From Macrotis lagotis (taxonomy: Eukaryota > Chordata > Mammalia > Peramelemorphia > Peramelidae), in NCBI RefSeq assembly GCF_037893015.1, contig NC_133663.1, forward strand, positions 144,303,771-144,367,770: DNA of 64,000 nucleotides. The letters are read 5' to 3'. This document shows positions 47,511-59,261 of the stretch, in pieces. Below the pieces are notes generated by a model. That model was given only the letters and a program-made list of their open reading frames with translations. It was not told the origin of the DNA and made no database searches. Within the stretch, counting starts at the first letter, position 1, and each line of letters starts with the position of its first letter. The position numbers were made by a program, and so were the translations under genes.

Positions 47511-47589
47511 TATAACATAGTGAAGTTGGCATAAGTGTGCAGTATATTGTCCCTTCTCTAACCAATGCAGCTAGTTTTGATGACTGGAA

Positions 47590-48640
47590 GTTAACTTTGT
47601 AAATTTTTTTTTATGAAGTTAGCAATTGATGTTTGAACAGTCACAGTCTTCTCCCTTCCCCCTTCACCCCTGAATATCTGATGATAGCAAGTAATATTAT
47701 TCTCAACTACTTTTTGATCTTTCAAAAATCTTGAAGAACTTGGATTCATATTTTTTTAGCTTTTTTTGCAAGACAATTGGGGTTGCCCAAGGCTACAGTT
47801 AGGTGATTATTAAGTGTCTGAGGCTGGATTTGAACTCAGGTACTCCTGACTCCAAGGCTGGTGCTCTATCTACTGCACCACCTAACTGCCCCTTGGATCC
47901 ATATTTTTTAAAAAAAAAATTACTCAAATGATGAAATGATTCTGCCATTTGTTTTGTTATGAACCCTTTTGGTTCAACCTCAAATCTAAAGATTCCCTTC
48001 CTTCTTCTGCAACCTTTGCAGCTAGCAGCTTAATCAGATCCTCATTCCACAGTTCTGCATGAGACCCAGACAACTTCCTCCACTTCATTTACTTTAAACT
48101 ACTATTGTACTAATTTTATAATTGTATTAATCAGTTCTTCTTGTGCAAATTTTACATTCTTGCCATTCATTTCTTCAATTTCATCTTTATCAAATCCATG
48201 AACATTAGAAAGGAACTAGAGAAACACTTCCCCCCCCCCCACCAAAATCTCTTCATAAATGTTTGTTACATCTTCTCATGTCTTGCCAACATTACAGATT
48301 GAATGATAAATATTGTTAGGATTCCAAAAATCTTTCAACATCAAGTTCATATCTGTCCCTAAAGTTGTAATGGCCTAGACAATTGTAGTACTTAAATAAT
48401 ACATCTTAAAATTTGTAATCACATCCTGTAATAATGAGATAGTAGTGCTAGGGAAAAGGTAGTCAATTTATACATGTTTACTAAAACTATCCAGACGAGG
48501 AGGATGAACTGCAATATTATCCAAAATAAGTAGAATCTTAAAAGGAACATCATTATCATTACTGATATATTAAATATTTTCCCCAAACTTCACACTCTTA
48601 CATTTATACACTTTCTTAGTTTGCCAGTTCACTTCATAAA
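47590..48640 (-). pseudogene. Degenerate Tigger/pogo-type DDE transposase
   Basis: Transposase of the Tc1/mariner superfamily, the cut-and-paste family that also gave rise to TIGD, jerky and CENP-B proteins. Minus-strand translation from about 48545 reads PFKILLILDN (second catalytic Asp region, as in TIGD1 PFKILLLIDN), then VHPPRLDSFSKHV, DYLFPSTTISLLQ, VITNFKMYYLSTTI, KDFWNPNNIYHSI and EDVTNIYEEIL. This is the order of the DDE half and the segment after it. Further downstream, EVEEVV, EPKGFITKQMAESFHH and, beyond an inserted SINE, NITCYQIF and TVQTSIANFIKK match the C-terminal tail of Tigger proteins. In-frame stops follow KHV, STTIV and the GKT segment, and the expected PMDQG motif after SLLQ is shortened. 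The N-terminal DNA-binding half is not recognisable. I could not define terminal inverted repeats. It is a dead DNA-transposon copy, not a host TIGD gene. Confidence 0.88.
47758..47892 (-). repeat. WSINE1-like SINE inside the Tigger remnant, about 17-bp target-site duplication
   Basis: 'gcaagacaattggggttgcccaaggc', 'gattattaagtgtctgaggctgg', 'gaactcaggtactcctgactccaaggc', 'accacctaactgcccc'. TTGGATTCATATTTTTT starts at 47740 on one side and TTGGATCCATATTTTTT at 47893 on the other, with one mismatch. The transposase C-terminus continues on the far side. Confidence 0.93.
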
Positions 48641-48924
48641 ATATGTTGATTCGATGGGCATGGTGGAATGTGGCACTTGTGGTATGTTACTGACGGTGCA
48701 ATGATTCTTTTCCTTTCCTAGTTTTAAAAAGTAAGCTTACATGTATATCTCTATGAAATTTTTTTTATCAATTGATGATCATTTAAATTATATAGATAAT
48801 TTTTAATTAACCTCTAAATATGGAATTTTTTCTTTTTGCCTTTAGTGTTTTTTTACTTATCTTTAATTTTCTTATTTTTGATTTGTTTATAAGTTGAATG
48901 TTTCATTCATTTCTTTTCTGTTGA

Positions 48925-49695
48925 AATTTTATTTTATTTTTCCAATTAAATGTAATGATAGTTTTTCAACCATTTGCAAATTTATGAGTTCCACATTTTT
49001 GTACCACCCTCCATTCCCTCCCTCCTCCCCATGGTGACAAGCAATCTGGTAAAAGTTGCGCATATACAATCCTATTTAACATATTTCCATATTAGTCATG
49101 TTGTGAAGCAGAAATTAGAACCGAAAGAAACATAGAAAAATTTTTTAAAAATACGAACACAATACGCGTACATAGTTTTTTCCTCTGGATAGATTGTATT
49201 ATCCATAGCAAGCCTCTCTTGATCTCTGAACTGCTAAGAGAAGCATAGTTGATCATCTCACAGTATATTTATTGTGAACAATGTTCTCTTGATGCTGCTC
49301 ACTTCACTCAACATCATTTCATATAATTCTTTTCATGCTTCTCTAAAATCTTACATCTCATGATTTTTTTTATTTTCTTTTTCATCTCATGATTTCTTAC
49401 AGAACAATAGTACTCCATATAATTCCTATATCATAACTTTAGTCATTCCCCAATTGATGGGTATCCCCTCAATTTCTAATTTTTGCCACAACAAAAAGAG
49501 TTGCTATAAATATTTTTGACCATGTGAGACTTTTCCTGTTTTTCATAATGTTCTTTGGAATGTAGACCTAGAACTGGTATTGCTGGATCAAAGTATATAA
49601 TCAGTTTTGTTGCTCTTTAAGCATAATTCCAGATTGTTCTCCAGAATGGCGGCATCAGTTCACCACACCAACAGCGAAATGTTCCAATTTTCCCA
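48925..49695 (-). mobile_element. L1 3' end, minus strand (another subfamily)
   Basis: The 3' end is at 48925-48960 ('ttatttttccaattaaatgtaatgatagtttttcaacc', the reverse complement of the A-rich tail). Then come 'ccaccctccattccctccctcctcccc', 'catattagtcatgttgtgaagcagaaattag', 'atccatagcaagcctctc', 'ccccaattgatgggtatcccctcaatttc', 'ttgctggatcaaag' and 'ccagattgttctccagaatggc'. The tail differs from the 9000-9400 type and matches the plus-strand tail at 52790-53240. Confidence 0.85.
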
Positions 49696-49699
49696 CCTT

Positions 49700-51040
49700 T
49701 ATTCTTTGTTTTTTCCTTCTCCTTAAAGATACTTCAAATGCTACTCTTTGGTGAGCATCTGTCTACTTAATTGATGTTTGGACTCATGTTTACAAGCCAT
49801 ACACTTTGTCATCATAACTTGAAATAGTAAACTGTATTGAAGAAATATACCTTTCCCTTTCTGTAGTTTCAAATGAATAGTAAAAAACCCCAAAAGACCA
49901 TGTTTTTAAAAGATCTTTTCTTTAGATGTGAAAGTCTTTTTCTTTACTAATTACAGAATTTGCTATTGTCTGTCACAGTTCTCTTAGAGTTTGAAACATA
50001 ATCTTCCTTTTATTCTTGTCTTTGTTGTTGTTCTACGATTATTATTTTCTTCTTCTGTTTCCTATATTCAAAAATTTCATGCATTTTTTTTATATTTTCT
50101 TATATAACGTGTTCTTCCTAAAGGAAGAAGTAACTTTCTGTTAAACCCTTCTTGTCTCTACTTACCTGTTTTTGAGATTAATAGCTATGGTTTCTATTGA
50201 AATTATATTTTATTTTAGTATTGTTACCTTTTGTTTCTCCTGCCAGATTTTCCTTCACTGCAATATTTTTGTCTTGTCTTTTAATCTTTATTTTTTACTT
50301 CTTTGGAGAAACTCTCATAATAGATCCAATTATTTTCTGCTCATTTATTGTTTAGTATAATTATTATATTTGCTTTGTGAGCAATAAATTCTGATATTTG
50401 TTCACTTCTTATTTCTTCTCCATTGAAGTTACATTTTTTTAACAGTTCTGAAATTTCTTTTCATGATCTTGTCATTCTTTTATCTTAGAATTTCACAAGT
50501 TTTCTATTTTGTTTTAGGTTTTAGTTCATTTTCCTTTGCCTTATAGTATTTGTTAGCAGGGTTTTGTAATCTCCTTGTGACTTGGTACTCATCCTTCTAG
50601 TTTTAGGATCCAATCTGTTGATTTATCATTTTATCTTCCAAATTTTAATGGAATTTTCTTTTTATTGAAATGACTGGGTGCTTCAGTCCACCCCAATATT
50701 ATTTATCTGTAAATGTGTTTGTCTTATCCCTTTGCTTGTTAATACAACCTAAGGCTGAACTACAAAGTTGATTTTACCTTCTCCAAAATTAGGGGAATTA
50801 TATTGTGTTGAAATTAATTCAATCACTGAGCGGCTTCAGGTGGGAAAAGATTGGTTCAAGACAGATTTCAGACCACTTTGCTCTCTGTCCACTGTAGCCA
50901 ATGAATAATGATTTTACAATCTCAATTATCCAGTTCTGTTTTTCCCTTTCTAGGTAGACTGATTCTTTCCTCTCTGTCTCTGTCTCTTTCTGTCTCTCTT
51001 TTACTCTCTCAGTCTGCCCCCTCTTTCCCTCCTCTCTCAC
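49700..51040. other. Unassigned T-rich DNA
   Basis: The 49990-50660 stretch is strongly T-rich on the plus strand and resembles the 7590-8450 stretch in composition, possibly an old retroelement ORF read in reverse. I cannot name a family. No gene is called. Confidence 0.4.
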
Positions 51041-51045
51041 TACAC

Positions 51046-51046
51046 A

Positions 51047-51090
<44 letters not shown>
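51046..51090. repeat. (AC)n microsatellite
   Basis: About 20 AC units, preceded by a CT-rich stretch (50960-51040). Frames on both strands here (50819-51177) are artefacts. The following 51180-51910 holds nothing I recognise. Confidence 0.95.
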
Positions 51091-51091
<1 letters not shown>

Positions 51092-51919
51092 CATACACAA
51101 ATATCTACAAACATAAATTTCTATATATAGAAAAATATACATACAATACATATATACATATATTTATGTGTGTGTGAGTATATGTGTATAATTTGTACAT
51201 GGAGAGGATGTTTTAGGCAGTCATAATTTGGGGAATCAAAACTGGTAAATTCCAGGCAAAAAGCATCACTTCCCCACACCAAACACAAACACTTACAAAT
51301 TCTTCCAAAACAGTTGGACAAAGACAATGTCTGTTGCTTATTGCTGGAATGAACTGACAGGAAGTTAAAGCATCCGCAGATGGAAATAAAAGCTAGAGCA
51401 GAACTGTGGTGACTGATAGGGAAGGGATTGTACATGAGTGTTTTAAGGATTAGCATTATGTGGCATTAATTCATAAAGATTTTACCTTGTTGGGATTATT
51501 TCTTTTTTTTTTGTTTTGTTTTATGTATTAGTGGTAATTGCTGTACATCTGGCACATAATTTCTCTTTTAGATTTTTTTTTTTTAGAATCAATCTGAACT
51601 TGGAAAAAAATATCTAATCCTCCATCTTGTAGACCTAGAGTTCCCAGTCCCCCACACACATTTTCTTTTCCATTATCTTGATAAATTAATTGATTGGTTG
51701 AAGAATGTATGGTATGGGATACCAAATGAAAAAGATATATGATCTTTGACTGCATTATTTGAAAAATAAAATTTATGCACTGAATGAGAAAAATCACTGT
51801 GTTTTGACATGCTCAGATAATTAATTGAAGGAACTCAATTTTTTAACTTAAAAAGGGAAGATTATGTTCAGCTAAGAAATAAAGGGGATGGGAGAGGGTT
51901 ATATACTTAAAGTTGTCAA

Positions 51920-52780
51920 ATCTAGTCACCAAACATGTAATACAAACTTACAATGTGCTGGGTAACACTATAAATATAAAGAAATAAATGTCTTTGCAAT
52001 AAAAATAGCCCACAATCTAATGGGAGTTGTAAAAGGAGAAACAATATATAAATGAGTATTTACAAACGTAATAGATGTAGGGGATAAATGAAGATAATCT
52101 CAGAGGAGAGACACTAATATTAAGGAGAATGAATAAAGACATTTTGCAAAATTATAGTTTGACAGGGACTTGAAAGAAGTCAAGAAATCCCAGGATAATA
52201 AATGAGTAGAAAGAGAAGAACCAGAGAAAAACAGGGTCAAGAAAAGGGAGAGTAGTCAATGAGAAAGTGATGGTTGAAAATGTCATATTTTTCAGAAATA
52301 CCAAGAATAAGGATTTAGGAAAACACTTCAATTTGGTATGACAATTTTAGTCTTTAGAGGAAGCAATTTCAGTTAATAGGTCAGAAATGATGAGAGAATG
52401 ATGAGAGAAAAGGGAGTAGAGGCACTAATTGTAGATAACCTTTCCAACGAGTATAACCTCAAAAGTTAGGAGAGTTACAGAAAAATTAGAGGAGATGGAT
52501 CAATCAAGTGAGGGTTTTTATGAGGGTTTTTATTGAGGAAGGAGGAGGTATAAAGAAAGTATTCAGTAGTCAGCAACAGAGGAGATTAATGAATCAGAGG
52601 GGATGAGACAGGAAAATCCTCTGAAAATGTGATTGATATTTGCCTTGGCAAGGGGAATATATAACACTTCATGTATGATGGTGTAGAAAGTAGAAACTAG
52701 TGAGAGGATTTTGTTGTTATGTGACATGAGGAAGGGAGAAAAATGAAAGTCTTAACAAATAAACTCTTTTTCTCAGTAAA
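51920..52780 (+). repeat. Long ancient L2-like repeat, plus strand
   Basis: Phrase order: 'cttacaatgtgctgggtaacac', 'cccacaatctaatgggagttg', 'gacagggacttgaaagaagtcaag', 'ggtatgacaattttagtctttagaggaagcaatttcag', 'gtagataacctttccaacgag', 'gatggatcaatcaagtgagggttttta' and 'tgccttggcaaggggaa'. This matches a widespread old mammalian interspersed repeat over about 860 bases; the L2/L3 assignment is from memory. The smaller pieces at 19790, 21415, 29760 and 31200 belong to the same family. Confidence 0.55.
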
Positions 52781-52789
52781 AAATGAGAC

Positions 52790-53240
52790 AAGAATGAACT
52801 GATGCTGAGTGAAGTTAACGGAACCAAGAAGACATCCTACACATTAAAGGCAACATTTTGAAATGATCAGTTATAATGGATTCAGCTCCTCTGTGCAATT
52901 CAGTGATCAAGAATAATTCTAAAAGATGGGGTGGAAAATACTATCCATATCCATAGAAGCAAATTTGGAGTCTCAAAACAGAGTAAAGCATACTATATTC
53001 ACTTTTCAAAATTTTTTTATGTTTTTTTTCTGTCTCTTAATTCTTCTTTCACAGCACAACTAATATGGAAATCTGTTAAACATAATAGTAGTTGTACAAA
53101 CTATATCAGATCACTTCACTGTCATGGGGAGGAGAGAAAGGAAAGTGGAAATGTGGAATTGAAAAGTTTATAAAAAGATGAATGTTGAAAATTATCTTTG
53201 AATGTACTTAGGAAAAATAAAACAAAAATTAATAAATAAA
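52790..53240 (+). mobile_element. L1 3' end, plus strand
   Basis: 'gaactgatgctgagtgaagttaacggaaccaag', 'aaaggcaacattttgaaatgatcagttataatgg', 'gtgatcaagaataattctaaaagatgg', 'ttcttctttcacagcacaactaatatgg', 'catggggaggagagaaaggaaag' and 'gtacttaggaaaaataaaac' match the same subfamily tail as the minus copy at 48925-49695. 5'-truncated. Confidence 0.88.
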
Positions 53241-53244
53241 TAAT

Positions 53245-54435
53245 AAGAGAAAAATTAGGCAAGAATCTCAGCTGAGAGGGTGGAAGTAAAAATTTTGAGA
53301 ATGCCATGAAAAGGTTTACAAAAACCAATGCATTATGAAGGGTTGGGTAGTAAAAAAATTAAGGAGATGTAAGAGAATAAGTTTTCTGCAAGATCCAGTT
53401 GAGATTATATAACATGAATTCATACTGAATGTACTCATTTTAGCTTTGTGATTTTCTCCAGTTTAATTTTGTAACCCATGGGAAGGAAAGAAATCTAAGG
53501 GTTGTGAGAATAATACAAGGTCAAGGCTTGACAAAGTACAATCTTCAATAGGATAAGAGCCAAGGGACCCATATACAGAGGTTAATTAATCCTTTGGTTA
53601 TTGACCTCTTGGTTTTTCTAGAGGTAAATATGGAAAAGGAGGATAAAACTATTCTAGGGTGATATCCTGAGGAAGAACAAAAGGATAAATAAATTAGGGG
53701 TCACCATGAGAGAGATTATTACACATAACCCTAACACAGGGATTGTTAAAATATTTGGAAAAGTGAAGAAGTCCAAAACATCTACATTGCCCAGGAAACA
53801 AAAAGAAGCAATGGATATAAGTTTCAGAGAAGTAAATTTTAAAAATATAAGGAAATTCTATTGAATAATGATGTCTTTCTAAAAGTAGAATGGGTTTTTG
53901 GGGGGATGGTATATTTTTTCTTTCTTTCAGGTTCTTACATTGGAGGCTAAATGAGCATAATTTAGGATTTTATTGGTATTCCTACTCAACTAATTCAACT
54001 AATATACACTAACCTCTAAAATCTATTGCAAGACAAAGCCTTTGGAATCCTATGTTATTGGAATAGATCTAGAAACAATTGTAGAACTGGTTTCACTGAA
54101 AATGTAGATTTCTACTAGGTTCTAACTGAAGCAAAGTAATCATTTTAGACCTTCCTAAACAATTTGCTATCCCTCTTACCAGAGTTTATTTTTTCTAATT
54201 TTTTCATTCCATTTTCTGTTTTGAAAGTACCTCTTCTCAATCCATTTCCCTCTCAGCTCAGGATTTCATACTTTACTCTCATTTTACCAAAAATATTTAG
54301 ATTTGATGTCCTTCCCCCCCCAAAAAAAAATCTCAGGAAATTATGCGATTTTCCTATCATTTAAAGAGTGTACTATTTAGCTCTCCACCATCCAGACTCA
54401 AAAATTTCTGTCATAAAATTTGCTATCACATCTTA
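53245..54435. other. Unassigned DNA
   Basis: I see no gene. 53440-53760 is purine-rich and might continue an old LINE piece, but I cannot support it. Confidence 0.45.
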
Positions 54436-54439
54436 GCAT

Positions 54440-54668
54440 TTTTAAATTCATGAAATCTCAGATCTATGACTTCTCTCCATTCAATGACTCTATACTACTT
54501 CTAACTCTTATCTCTTCTCATCCAGACTATTCTTCTAACTGTCCTCGATTCCCAAAGTTTCAGCCCACTCTATTACAACATACTCTTACCTACCAAAGAT
54601 TCTAAATATTTTGAGTGACATAGGAATCAAAGCCGTTGCAATATAGATATGTAAAAGCATACTTTTCT

Positions 54669-54704
<36 letters not shown>

Positions 54705-55160
54705 TTACTATTACTACAACACACACATATGTGCTCTGCAATATAGCTACATGTCTCCTTTCTATTTTTCACATATGACACTCTTCCTGGTTAGTAATTT
54801 GATATCTGCCACACACCCTCAGGATTGGAAAATTCTTCCACCTCTCTTATCATTAGCTTCCCTGTCTTCCTTCAAGAAGGTCAAACCTCAATTTCTTAAG
54901 TGAATTAGTCTATTCGCTTTGATATTACTTCTATTTACAAAAGAAACATCTTCCATGTGACTTATTCATAGTAAATGTTATATAAATGTTAGTTGTCTTA
55001 TAGTTATTTTTATTATTATTATCACAATCATTTGAATTTTTCTCTTTCATTAAAATTTTAACTACTTGAGAGCAGCTACTATTTTTTGCCTTTCTTTGCA
55101 TCCTTAGTGCTTAATACAGACTGACATATGGCAAATACTTAATCAATACTTTTTGACAAT
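54440..55160 (+). repeat. L2-like LINE 3' portion with embedded (CTA)n, plus strand
   Basis: 'cttctcatccagactattcttctaactgtcctcgattcc', 'cttccttcaagaaggtcaaacctc', 'cttgagagcagctact', 'tttgcatccttagtgcttaatacagactgacatatggcaaatacttaatc' match the end of L2 in order. A (CTA)n trinucleotide run at about 54667-54717 interrupts it. Confidence 0.6.
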
Positions 55161-55349
55161 CAGCTTTTTTAAAAAAGCTACTGTTTCAGATACTGTCCTA
55201 AGTACTGAGGATGTAAAAAAAAAAATCTGTAATTTCAAAGAGTTCAGAAATGATAAATTCACTTCCTCATTATAGACCTGACTGTTTCTCAAAAATTCAA
55301 AAATGAAGCATACATTCAGATATATTTTACCACTGAGTAATGACTCAAT

Positions 55350-55490
55350 ATGGAATATTGGAAAGAATGCTAGATTTAGAGTTAGGAAAACTTAGATTCA
55401 AATCATCCCAAATCATTACTAGTTCTATGACTGTGGGAAAATCACATAATCTCTCTCTCTCTCCTGTCTCCACATTTTAGAAATTCAACA
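55350..55490 (+). repeat. MIR-like SINE fragment, plus strand
   Basis: 'ggaaagaatgctagatttagagttaggaaaacttagattcaaat', 'tactagttctatgactgtgggaaaatcacataatctctc' match the tRNA-like head and core of MIR in plus order, followed by a short CT run. Confidence 0.7.
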
Positions 55491-55964
55491 GATAGTTGAA
55501 TGGCTTCTAAATGTCCTCATAGTTTTAAATTTACAATAGTTTTATCTGAAATAATCCAGCTAATTTTGAAGCATTCTTCAACTGATTATAATTTTTTTAC
55601 TGTTATTATTATCTTTAATCTAGCAGCTTTGTCTATAAGAGACTTGGAGGTATTTAGATCTGTATTATTGGATGGAATACCTACCTTGAAAAAAATGATA
55701 ACTCATATTTTAGAGGGTTGTAAAAGTAAAATTTAATAACTTTCAAAAAGCATAATTGCAAGTGATTTTCCAGATGGTTGCAGTAATTTACTGCTAAAAC
55801 AAAAGTTTGTTGCATGCATGCTTTCCAGCAACATTAACAATTGTGATATTTTTTCTATCTTTCCTAATTGTGCTGTGAAGGCTCAAAATTATTTCATTAT
55901 ACTTTGATTAGACAATTAAACGTGCATTACATACAGGTCAAAAGAAGGAAATGTGCTAAATGTC

Positions 55965-56300
55965 ATATTTTAAACTTTGCAAAGTATTTTTCCCATAACA
56001 GATTGTGTGGTAGGTAGTGCAATTAATATTGAATGCATTTTAAAGATGAGGAAAATGAAATTCATAGATGATATGATTCCCATATGGCTACACATATATT
56101 GTTTCAAAGCCCAGATTTGTGTGCAGACATTCTGACTCTTTTTGTTTTCTTTTTGCAAGACAATGGGGTTAAGAGACTTATCCAAGGTCACACAGCTAAT
56201 TAATTATTAAGTGTCTGAGTTCAGATTTGAATTGAGGTCCTCCTGACTGCAGGCCTGTTGTGCTATTCAATGTACCTCCTGGCTGCCCCAGACCTTATGT
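55965..56300 (-). repeat. MIR-like SINE, minus strand, adjoined by a younger SINE
   Basis: 55970-56140 has 'aagatgaggaaaatgaaattcatagatgatatg', 'aaagcccagatttgtgtgcagac' in MIR reverse-complement order. The younger SINE at 56146-56289 follows. CAGACATT before it and CAGACCTT after it may be a short target duplication with one mismatch. Confidence 0.6.
56146..56289 (-). repeat. WSINE1-like SINE, minus strand
   Basis: 'tttttgcaagacaatggggttaagagac', 'ccaaggtcacacagctaattaattattaagtgtctgag', 'gaattgaggtcctcctgactgcaggcc', 'acctcctggctgcccc'. Confidence 0.88.
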
Positions 56301-56479
56301 TTCTTAATGCATTAGTTTTTTCCCCCATACTATGCAAACCTGAGGACCATCCTCTTCAAAACTGTAGGACAAATAACAAAAACAACAACCCCTAATGAGT
56401 TTTAGAAGTATTAATTATTAATCTAATGACTTTTCAAAAACATTCTCAACTTTAGCTATCTGTGTTCTATAATAATACT

Positions 56480-58300
56480 GAGGACTTCTGGGGTGGAGCC
56501 AAGATAGTGGTGCAAAGCTAACAAGCTCCTGGAGCATTTCCCTACCAAACTTAAATGAAACCTCTACACTGACATTCACACTATAGATCCCAGCAAGAAA
56601 AAAAGAAGATTCAAAGAAGTTTTCAACTGAAGACATGGTGGAGGATCTTCATTGAAGGTTTCTCTCTTTGGGGGGAAAGAGGAAGAAAAGTCCAGGAGCC
56701 AGGAGAGCCAGGAAAGCCAGGAAAGCCAGCAGGAGGCTTTTAGCCACAGTGCAATCCAGGTTCCGATAGCTTAATAATAACAGAGCTCCTGGCAGCTGGA
56801 TAGCAAGCCAGCAGGGAGGATCCCAAGCCCAAACAAAGTCTAAACTCTGAAAATACTGGGGTAAAAGACAGCACTAGGTTGGGAACAATCCTCTGTTAAG
56901 TCAGAAAATGGATATGGGGGTGGGGGGTGGGGAACAACCTCTGCAAAGGCAGGGCCTAGACTGCATAAGCAACATTTTGTTCAACAACAAGCCAGGGATC
57001 AGACCCCAGTCTCAGCATAAAAAGCTTGTATCTATACTCCATGTACCCCAGTAGCAGACCTACAACAAGAAAGATGAACAAAAAAGCTAAAAGAGTTCTC
57101 ACTATAGAAAAATACTTCACAGATAAAGATGACAGAAATGCCATGTCTGAAGAAGAAAGCTGTGAAACATCACTCACAGGGAAAGTATCAAAAACACTTT
57201 ATAAATTGGACTCAAATACAAAAGTTCATCGAAGAGTTAAAAAAAGAATTTAAAAACTAGAGAAGAGAGGAAGAAGAAAAATGGAAAAAAAGAAATGAAA
57301 ATCATGCAGGAAAATTGTGAAAAGTTGACCAGAGAATTAAAGACCTTTAAAAAAGGAAACACAAAAGGTAATAGAAGAAAATAAAATCCTAAAAACTAGA
57401 ATTGAACTGTTAGAAAGCCTGAACCTGGAAAAGGAAATTATAAAGGAAAACTTCCCCAATCTACTAGAACAAGGTAACAATATAACAATTAAAGAATCCA
57501 CAGAATCCCCTCAGGAAGAGACTCCAGGATAAAAACTGCAAGGGCTGTAATAGTCAAATTTCAAAACCCTCAAATAAAAGAGAAAATATTGCAAACAGCA
57601 AAAAGAAAACAATTCAAAGGGAACACAATCAGACTAACATATCAGCCTCAATACTGAAGGATCACAAGAACTGGAATAACATTTCGGAGAGCAAGGGGCC
57701 TGGGATTGCAACCCAGCATGTACTACCCTGCAAAATTCAGCATATATTGTCAGGGAAAAAGATGGATGTTCGATGAAATACAGGACTTCCAGAATTTTCT
57801 AACACAAAGACAACAACTGAACAGAGAATTCAATTGCCAAATATATGACTGAAGAGTTACATAAAAAAAGCAAATGGAAAAGGGGACTGAAAAAACAAAA
57901 CTTTTAAATAAATGTTGATCCATAAAAGGGAAGATATAACAATTTTAACTCATTAGAACTTTACTTCTCTAAGGATAATTAGAGGGTCGAATATAATTGA
58001 AGAGAATGAACCTATGGGACATAGGTTTAATTGGGTCTTGTCTCTCAATTGAAGAGGTCCAAGATCACATCACTATGTTTGAGATTAAAAAAACCTTGAA
58101 AAAAAAGTAGGGGTGTCAACTTTAACTTAAATATCTCATTACACTCTGATTGGCTATAATAGCTAGGTGCTAATCACTTTGTCTAATGAAAGTATCATAA
58201 ACTGTGAGGACCTGAGACAGTGTCTCTATTACTTACAATCATTTGTACTGTTCTCAGTGAGATTTCCAGAGCCTCCCAGCACTTAGAGATCTTCAAGACA
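56480..58300 (+). mobile_element. HAL1-like half-L1 element (ORF1 only)
   Basis: The 5' end resembles an L1 5' UTR ('ggggtggagccaagatagtgg' at about 56490). ORF1 appears to start near 57073 (MNKKAKRVLTIEKYFT). Its middle is decayed, with stops. The C-terminal domain is clear: RAVIVKFQNPQIKEKIL and then FKGNTIRLTYQPQY at 57541-57655. In a shifted frame at 57676-57851 come RRARGLGLQPSMYYPAKFSI, CQGKRWMFDEIQDFQNFL and NREF, then a stop. These match the L1 ORF1 RNA-binding C-terminal domain, including the YPAKLSF motif. No ORF2 follows; about 450 bases of 3'-UTR-like DNA lead into unassigned sequence. This organisation is that of HAL1, a non-autonomous L1 relative. The 3' boundary is uncertain. 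Confidence 0.8.
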
Positions 58301-59255
58301 CTTTCAGTTAATTAGATCAGGATGCTTCACTTAACAAGGGGTTAAGTACCCTGGGGGAGTGGGTAAAGTGGGAGAGACAAAGGGCTTTGGTGCACTTATC
58401 AAGGTGTTTACTACTTGGAGTGGGAGGTGTGTAGGTAAAGCAGGAAAGAAAATAGGCCAGGGGGGTGGGGCACAAATAGTTCAAGAAAAGATGTAACTTT
58501 GGAGTATACTTCAGCTTGTGAAGATTTTGTGGACTTGAAAGATACTTGAAAAGGGGATAAGGTAAAAAAATGATTATAATTATAATTTGATTCAATTTGA
58601 GTCAATGCTGCTTATCAAACAATCAAGGAAACAATTTATGATGATATCTTGATAACAATAGGAGCAAGCAATAAAGAACTGTTATTTATGACAGTTGACA
58701 TATTGGAGCACCATGGGAAGAGGCACAAAGATTTATAATTTTAGAGGGAAAGAATGGGGAATATGAATGCTGTGTAAATTCTATTCAATAGATTTAGTTC
58801 AGTGAGGGAATAAAATATGTTCCCATTTGGGTTTAAAAAAATCTAACTTGATCTGGGGGGGCGGAGCAGGGCATGGGAAAGATAAAGGAAGAAGAAATTG
58901 ATAAAAGGTAGGGAAGTTATAAATGAAAATAAACTGAAATTTTAATAATACTAAAGTGTAAAAGCAGAGGTCACAAATATTTTGTTCCTTTTTTGCAATA
59001 TGTTTGAATTTTGCTGAGTAACTATCCATATGCATTTTGGAATTTTTGCCTGTTGGTTTTTACATGACCATTAAAATTAGTTATTGACATGTTACTTTCC
59101 CAAATGTATGACTTTAAGTGTTGTTAAACTATTTTTCTATCTCTACTGATTAAATTTCCTGATGTTTGGAAAGAATGCTATTTCCACAATATGTTATTAT
59201 CAATGATTCAGTTTTATGCTACTCCATTATTTTGTGAATAATTTATTATCATGGA
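58300..59255. other. Unassigned DNA between HAL1 and the LTR element
   Basis: A G-rich patch lies at 58855-58865. The overlapping minus-strand frames at 58317-58605 have no family resemblance. No gene is called. Confidence 0.45.
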
Positions 59256-59261
59256 TGAGAA

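Noticed and set aside
54667-54717. (CTA)n trinucleotide run as a coding repeat
   Set aside because: It lies in decayed L2-like sequence with no open frame supporting a protein.
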